Position numbers and translations under genes: made by a program | The notes under the pieces: generated by a model | Seen by the model: only the letters and a program-made list of their open reading frames with translations | Databases searched by the model: none | What the model was told of the DNA's origin: nothing | Shown here: positions 58,216 to 64,000 of the stretch, piece by piece | Position numbering within the stretch: position 1 is the stretch's first letter | How the letters are laid out: the number at the start of each line of letters is the position of its first letter | Source: Auriscalpium vulgare | Taxonomy: Eukaryota > Basidiomycota > Agaricomycetes > Russulales > Auriscalpiaceae | Reading direction: 5' to 3' | Assembly (NCBI GenBank): GCA_019915015.1 | Contig: JAHBBC010000002.1 | Span: forward strand, 3,100,001 to 3,164,000 | DNA: 64,000 nt

Positions 58216-58222
58216 AGCGCAG

Positions 58223-58400
58223 TTGTGCTAGGCAGCGAGCGGGACAGGGCAGCGAGCGGGACAGGGCAGCGAGCGGGACAGGGCAGCGAGCGGGACAGGG
58301 CAGCGAGCGGGACAGGGCAGCGAGCGGGACAGGGCAGCAAGCGGACAGGACAGTGAGCAGACAGGGCGGCGAGCGAACAGGGCGGCAGACAGGGCGGACG
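58223..58400. repeat. 17 bp minisatellite, about 8-10 copies
   Basis: The unit CAGCGAGCGGGACAGGG is exact in the middle copies and decays after 58340 (CAAGCGGACAGGA, CAGTGAGCAGACAGGG). As 17 is not a multiple of 3, any frame through it repeats every 17 residues. A 189-codon plus ORF (58032-58601) spans it and is not supported otherwise. Confidence 0.85.
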
Positions 58401-60004
58401 AAGCGGCGAGTGGGACGGACTCGAGCGCGACTGCGGGAGCGTGAGGCTGGCGTTTTCTCTGAGTGGTGTCATCCACGGCCTTTCGGATCCAGTGTTCATG
58501 TCAGGTTGGTATTTGCAGAGACGTATCATCGTGGCCGGCATGCGGGAAGTGATGAAGTCGGGAGGAAAGAGGGTTGGCGACGCTCGAAGGTTGAACATTG
58601 AACATGGTCACGCGGGCATGAGTGTGTTTAGGGCAGGCTTGCTCGACACTTCCATCAAACAACAGTGTGATGGCACGAGTGGGGGGAAATTTTCTCCAGA
58701 GCTTTCACAGATATCCAAATTTTTCGAGAGCCCAGGCAAAATATCTGTACTGTCTCTTCGAGATATCTCATAGATATCTCAGAGGTATCCTACAGATAAC
58801 TACGCGCTGTGATCTCCGGGGCCTCAAATTAAGATCCTACGGACATTTCAGGAAGATGTCGCTCAGGTGCTCCGCGCCGGAGCTCTCTGTGATATCTGGT
58901 TGAGTTGGCGGTGTACGTGGAGTGGTTTCCACCGTTCGGGCCAGCGTCAGAGCCGAACCATCTCATGTACTTACCGGGTGTCGCGAAAGTTCCGAACGGG
59001 CCTCCGCAGGCAGGCAAGCGCGATTGCCGTCAAGGACATCCACCGGAGCGTGCACCTCATGCTGCGATTCGGGCCGCAAGCTCCTCGCCACTGACTTCAG
59101 AGAACGTCCTCGACAAGTGTAGAAAGTTTTATGTATCTTCCTTTGTAGACAGACACATCTATATTACAGTCTATTGACACCCCATTGCACTGATCTGTCT
59201 GGCAAGGAAGGACCACCTGTGACGCCCTTGCAAACACTTGCAAATGCCAGTGAAGGCCACGCGTCGGGCAAGAGGGGGGCACAGATGCAGCGACTGTATT
59301 CAGTGGGAGCTACGTGCGGCGCCCGCTGCGGAGGCCGTCTCATCCACTCCCCGAGGACGAGGACTCGTCAATGCCGGCAAACCCACCGCCCCAGACGTCG
59401 TCATGCCAGCCATTCCACCCCGAGCCGCCTCAGGCGTCCCCTTCCCCGCCATTGCCCACCCCCGAGACGCCCCAGCCATTCCGCCTCCAGACAGCAGCGA
59501 TCGCGTTGCGGACCATCTGGTCGTTGACGCGTGGAGGCCCCGCAGGGGCCCTCAGTGGCCCACCAAATACTCCCCTCTCGCTCGTGCCCCGCTTCTTCCG
59601 CAGCAATGCCGCCCGGACAGGATCCCACACAATCCCGCCGTCCTTCCAGACACATCCGGAGGCTGGCGCGCCCCTGCTCCACGCTGTGAGCGATCTGCGA
59701 CGGGCGAGTGCTCATAGGACCCACCATCTTATGGCCGTCTCCTCTCGCTGCTTCAGCTTGCGAGCCTCTCGCTTCCAACTGGGCTCGGTCCTGTTCAAGC
59801 GCATCGGATGCTGGTGTGCAGGGTGCTTGGTGGTGGAGGCTGCAGCGGTGGTGGACGCGGTACGAGAGGCGGACTGGCGCAAGCTCGCAGACTCCTTCCC
59901 ACGCCGGCTCGTTCTCGCCCAGGCGGCCCGAGACAACCGACTAATTATAAGACAACCGCAAGGGCCCGTCGCGGACGGACGGCCGCGGACGCCGCGCGGC
60001 ACTC
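58401..60004 (+). other. No supported gene; long Pro-rich ORF only
   Basis: A plus ORF from 59314 to 60027 (237 codons) is Pro/Ser/Arg-rich at first and then more protein-like (VVEAAAVVDAVREADWRKL). A second frame (59238-59717) is open over the same stretch, as expected in GC-rich DNA. No domain is recognised. It could be an exon, but I could not extend it. Confidence 0.3.
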
Positions 60005-60310
60005 CTACGCAATCACGTGACCTGTAAGAGGTGGCCTGGGAGTGTCCGTCCTGGCCGGACGCGCACACTCCCAACCCTTGATAGCGACCTTGACAAATTC
60101 TGAAATCCTCGAAGCCCTGTTTACGCGCCATATCAGGTAGTTTGTTATCATGCCGGTGGAGCGCAGCCAAAATTATGTGGGCAGACGGTCGCGCGACGCG
60201 ACGTCGGACGCGGCTCTCCTGCAAAATCACGTGACTTGCATGGGGCGGTCTGCGAGCGTCCGTCCCGGACGGACGCGCCCATCCCCTCAGAGCGACCTCA
60301 ACAACCCGTC
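60005..60310 (+). repeat. Two direct copies of a palindrome-bearing repeat
   Basis: The copies at about 60008-60095 and 60222-60305 share AATCACGTGACTTG/CCTG, then about 20 bases later a GTCCGTCC..GGACG palindrome, then a TAGCGACCTTGACAA/GAGCGACCTCAACAA segment. A third copy lies inverted at about 62495-62580. CACGTG is an E-box-type hexamer; whether it binds a factor is unknown. Confidence 0.65.
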
Positions 60311-60571
60311 CCATGTCGCATTCCCAAACCCCCACCTTAGCAACAACCACCGCTTTCGAGGTGTTCCAATAGCGAATTATGGTGGCGGAATGCCTTAATT
60401 TGCCCTGCCTGGTAGGTGTCTCACTATTGTGATGTTTCAGGCCCGTTTACATTCCTCTCTGCGCTATGTTTATATCTCGCCGCGCGCTGCGCGGTCCGTC
60501 CTCGACGTTCATCCTGCATGACATGATGGTGCGATAACACTTGTTTGAAACAGGACTTAAACAACTTGTAC
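60311..60571. other. Spacer; 3' flank of the F-box gene
   Basis: There is no gene. It probably contains the 3' UTR of the minus-strand gene that stops at 60572. Confidence 0.4.
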
Positions 60572-61940
60572 CTAAGCCACCTTCACCTTAACAACCGTAC
60601 AGCTCCACCTCTTTATCTTTAGCCCTGGAGCTCCCTCCTCCCACGCCGCGAGTATCCCTTTTGTCATCCTGCAACACGAAAGCATGACCGAAAATGCAGC
60701 CCGATCCCGACTCGTCCTCCACATCTCGACATCCTGGGGGAATGTCGCAGTCGGGGAGTTCATGAAGTTCACCTCGTCAATATTCAACGTGTGCAGGCTG
60801 GGCAGGTACGACCCATCCACAGGCGCCTTACTCATCGCCTGACAGAAGGCCAGCGCGTTGTGTCCGTCGACCGTCACCTCGTACAGGTGGTGGGCCGATG
60901 CCAGCCATTCCCTCCACACATCTTCATCGGCCGACGTGTCGCCTACTGAGTAAAGCAGCCGCTCTATCTTGAGCCCGGACATCGCAGGGACAGCAGCCTG
61001 GGCAAGATGACGACTCAGCGCGAGGCGCCAAGGGACAGTGATGTAGCAGGCCTTAACCTCGTCACCGTGCGTGCGCGCGATTATATGGATCCTCAGGTGG
61101 CCCTCCCATTTTTCAATACAAGCATCGTAGGCAATGTCTTCGACATTCTCCTGTAAAAGATGTTCAACCCTTCATTGAATGAATTGCAAAATATAACCTG
61201 AACCCCACCTGTCCCATTCCAGTGGGGGGATTCACCATGAGCCGGATGAACGCCTCCTCTGATATCGCTGGGTAGGCCTCTGGCCAATCGTTGGGGAACC
61301 ACATATAGGCACGTTGACAGTTGGATGGGTGATGGATGTGTGAGATGAGCGTTGTAGCCTCCCCCATGGACTCCCCCCAAATAGTCAGGTTCTCCAGTTT
61401 CGGCAAGGTGATGGTTGGTTGGGTGCCTCCGGGCAGAAGGTGAATTCGCACTGCAAGGTTCGTCAGGCCAGCGAAGGCGCCGCAGAACCGCAGTACCTCC
61501 GGCATGCGCAAGTCCACCGCGTACACCGGATGGTTGGAGATTGCAAGTGACTTCAATGGCCCGGCAAGAACCTCCTTCGAAAGATCACTCCACAAGGCGC
61601 GAGTATCATCAGTCACAAAGAAATGGAGGCGTTCCAAGCGGTCCTGGCAAGCCAAGATTGTTTTGACCATCTGCTTCGATAATGTGCGGCGCAGTTTGAC
61701 TGGCCGCACGACCAGGGTGATTGGTGCGCGACGCGTCCTCTCGAGGTACTTCGCCACAGCGCCCGGGCCATGTCGGGTGTAGATTGTGACCCACAGTGCA
61801 GGCAAATTGACGGCAACGTGATTCCAATCCCGGCACACCAGCAAGACGACCGTCCAACTTCCACTCCGTGAATGTTTCACGATTGCCTTCAAGTGTAGGA
61901 ATATTTCTCCCAATGTTTCTGCTGCCAGACGTGAGGGCAT
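60572..61940 (-). CDS. F-box-like domain protein (two exons)
   Basis: Exon 1 is 61940-61209 (244 codons). The phase-0 intron 61208-61151 runs GTGGGG ... TTTACAG. Exon 2 is 61150-60572 (192 codons and stop), giving about 436 aa. Residues about 5-55 fit the basidiomycete F-box-like pattern: LAAETLGEIFLHL, then VLLVCRDWNHVAVNLPALW. The remainder is leucine-rich-like (LKSLAIS, LTNLAVRI, LPKLENLTIWGES, LPSLHTLNIDEV), as in the substrate-binding part of fungal F-box proteins. The likely role is substrate adaptor of an SCF ubiquitin ligase through Skp1, by family analogy. The start is the first Met before the F-box; a small upstream exon is possible. Fungi often carry large, variable families of such genes. 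Confidence 0.75.
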
Positions 61941-62225
61941 TCTTGATCACTACTCCACTTCGTTAGCATCATCAATGCAAGGGCCTTAGACTTTGAAGAC
62001 CTACCAAGACTGGGGCTTTCAAAGGCTGCACCAGAGGAAAACCTGGTCACAGCCCTTTTATACGAGCTGCTTTCCCGGTATGTCCAGGCGAATGATACAT
62101 TGGTGATGCCATCAACAATCTATCGCCTATCATATACTATACATGTTGGCCCTGCTGCAGGGCTATGACCGACCCTGACGCAGGCTTGTCACCGACCCTG
62201 TCGCAGTGACCCTGTGTCAGGGTAC
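61941..62225. other. 5' flank of the F-box gene; no other gene
   Basis: This is the probable promoter of the minus-strand F-box gene. CCCTTTTATACG near 62051 is TATA-like on the plus strand only. Repeated GACCCTG(A/T)C(G/A)CAG segments occur at 62170-62240. Confidence 0.35.
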
Positions 62226-62640
62226 CATGCCCAACCCTGACACCAGGTTGCGTCCGTCCCGGACGGACACGTGCGCGCCTGCCCACAAAGTGGTTCACGC
62301 CAGCCGAGCAACATGACAACTTCATCGCTGGCAGCTGGTTCAGGCAGGACACCTCATGCAGGTCACGTGATTGGCCAGGAGAGGCACGAGCCGTCTGTAC
62401 GGACACCCTGAGGATTGGACACTTCTTGCCCACCGGCGTGAAACAGGCTTCCCCTGATGTGGCGCGTAAACACTGCTGTCGTAGTCGAGCATCGAACAAT
62501 ATGCCAAGGTCGCTATCAAGGGGTGGAGCTGTCCGTCCTGGACGGACGCTCCCTGACCACCCCATACAGGTCACGTGTTCGCACAGGGGGTGCCGCGAAC
62601 CGTCCGTCCGCGACGGACAAATAGGGTCGATGCGGCGGAC
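62226..62640. repeat. Cluster of GTCCGTCC/GGACGGAC palindromes and inverted copy of the 60 kb repeat
   Basis: GCGTCCGTCCCGGACGGACA lies near 62250, TGTCCGTCCTGGACGGACG near 62530, and GTCCGTCCGCGACGGAC near 62602. The stretch 62495-62580 is, on the minus strand, a third copy of the repeat at 60005-60310 (CACGTGACCTGTATGGGG, palindrome, CTTGATAGCGACCTTGG). Confidence 0.65.
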
Positions 62641-62970
62641 ACCTGTTGCCTACATAGTTTGGCTGCGCTCCACTGGCATGAAAACAAGCTACCGGGGTGT
62701 GAAAAGTGCCGTCGTACTTAATCCATCCTGTCGAGCATTTAACACTGTCAAGCTCGCTAACCTCATTGTCTCCTACTATAGGGGACAATTGGTTGGGCGC
62801 GTCGGCGCTGAGACGTAGTCATCTACCCGTGGCATTTGCATGTTCATCGCGAATCGATGAGGCGCACCCCAACAGTGGTGGTTGAGTAAGTAGTACTAAA
62901 GACTGGTAGAGTAGTGTATGTGAAGTAGCTAGTGCAAGTGCAATGCGAGTACCATTAGTAAATACTTAGC
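62641..62970. other. Spacer; no gene
   Basis: Sequence without a supported ORF; it changes from GC-balanced to AT-rich near 62880. Confidence 0.35.
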
Positions 62971-63076
62971 AGTAGGACTAGCAGGCCCAGGGCTACTATT
63001 GCGCTTACTATAGTAAATACCAGTAGGACTAGCAGGCCCAGGGCTACTATTGCGCTTACTATAGTAAATACTATCA
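62971..63076. repeat. 51 bp perfect direct repeat, two copies
   Basis: CAGTAGGACTAGCAGGCCCA, continuing GGGCTACTATTGCGCTTACT, occurs at about 62971 and again at about 63022, directly adjacent. TAGTAAATAC follows each copy. Confidence 0.8.
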
Positions 63077-63149
63077 CTGCTAGTCTACTCAATACTACTA
63101 GAACCCCGAGTTTTACTCCCTGCTGGAATACCAGGAATGTAGCTCACTT

Positions 63150-63760
63150 GTGTATTAGATTATACATCTAGTAGATACCAGTATTAGATAACAGGCGATA
63201 TCTATGGTCTAATGCCTCCAGATTACACTGGGCTAGATTAACTGTTAGCAATCTATTAAGCTAGACTGTATTGTATTTCATAGCACTTATGTTGACCATG
63301 CAATCTACAATATTTTCACTGATAACAGGCATTATCTAATAGCCAACCATTGGAGATCAGACTCAGTAGATAACATTGATCTGTTGACCTGCCTTTCAAG
63401 ATCGGATCCAATAGATGAGATATCTGGTGGATAGTACTGGGTGATTACCCAGCCAGTATATCTGAAGGTTTGGGCCCGAACTATATTGAATGTGTTAGTA
63501 GATCATTAATCTTATCTATTGCCCCCTCTTTGAGATCCCGATCAGTAGATAACAGCGTCTGATATACTGGCCCCTGCTTCCAGATTACACAGCATATCCA
63601 GTGGTACTGTGTGGTCTCAGGTTCGGGAGCGGCCTATCTTGAAATTTTCAGTAGATCGCAAATCTTATCTATTGACCGCTCTTCAAGATCGCACGCAGTA
63701 GATAACAGTGTCTTATCTATCGGCCAATGCTTCGAGATTACCCGGCATATCTAGTTGGCG
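63150..63760. repeat. Diverged AT-rich tandem repeat, about 153 bp period
   Basis: AGTAGATC..TAATCTTATCTATTG-type starts occur at about 63497 and 63650. Each is followed by CAGTAGATAACAG, then a GCTTC-AGATTAC-C-GCATATC segment. Fainter copies extend back to about 63170 and 63346 (CAGTAGATAACATTGATC). Confidence 0.6.
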
Positions 63761-64000
63761 GTGATCTATATGCATTGTCAAGTGCAGTAGACTACACAAA
63801 GTATCGCTTGTAGGCAGCGGCACCCTTGAAAACATGTCATCCATCCCCACTGTGCGTGCACTGGTAGGCCTAGTAAATACTATTTGACTTAGAGGATTGC
63901 GGGCACGCGACTTAAGTGTAACTGAAGACAAGATTCCCACGCACTCAATTGCTACAACTAAGGTACAATATGCGACTACTGCAACTCGTCACCACTGGAC
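63761..64000. other. Window end; no gene
   Basis: One short minus ORF (63940-63713) overlaps the repeat and has no domain. Nothing else is seen. Confidence 0.35.

Noticed and set aside
59712..60350. 212-codon minus ORF
   Set aside because: It crosses the palindrome-bearing direct repeats and has no domain; it is a GC-rich chance ORF.

Overview
The window looks like an accessory, transposon-rich stretch of a filamentous basidiomycete genome, most likely an Agaricomycete such as a polypore. The evidence is short (about 45-80 nt) GT..AG introns in nearly every gene, NACHT/WD40 receptor genes, a divergent fungal F-box protein, Ty3- and Ty1/copia-type retroelements, foldback DNA elements, and many GC-rich minisatellites. 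I see no rRNA genes, no CRISPR and no bacterial operons. Species assignment is inference.

Layout. 1-1.75 kb: a possible gene end, then a tandem array of about 140 bp units. 1.75-7.4 kb: a 5'-truncated, dead Ty3-type pol, split by a 2 kb foldback element (4722-6703). 7.85-12.6 kb: three spliced minus-strand genes of unknown function; two of them (9830-11065, 11376-12594) share the same two-exon structure and length. A polypurine-like motif lies on both sides of this trio. 13.9-17.4 kb: two related plus-strand genes. The first has 14 exons, many of them phase-1 microexons, and an AT-hook; the second carries an in-frame stop. 17.4-26.5 kb: no convincing genes, but LTR remnants, hairpins, a tRNA-like element and a second foldback element (23894-26478).

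26.5-51.4 kb is the most interesting part. Two large NLR-type genes are transcribed away from each other (minus, about 32.9 to 26.5 kb; plus, about 45.6 to 51.4 kb). They share a C2-like N-terminus, helical exons, a NACHT domain, an array of near-identical WD40 repeats (about 21 and 16) and a conserved C-terminal tail. The space between them holds a helicase-like relic, a very young Ty1/copia element (34455-39063, identical LTRs, TSD CGATA) and a tandem array of three diverged GC-rich units with minus-strand splice signals. Such NLRs are known in fungi as self/non-self recognition receptors (the HET-E/HET-D type). Rapid repeat turnover here fits that role, but the function is inferred.

51.4-64 kb: another LTR fragment; a 2.6 kb minisatellite (53.5-56.15 kb) with a perfect hairpin in most units; a 17 bp minisatellite; a dispersed palindrome family built on GTCCGTCC/GGACGGAC; a two-exon F-box protein gene (60572-61940, minus); and AT-rich tandem repeats to the window end.

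Gene models were spliced by eye from reading frame, splice consensus and agreement between paralogues. Exon borders are strong where two paralogues agree and weak elsewhere, especially at the NLR 5' ends.
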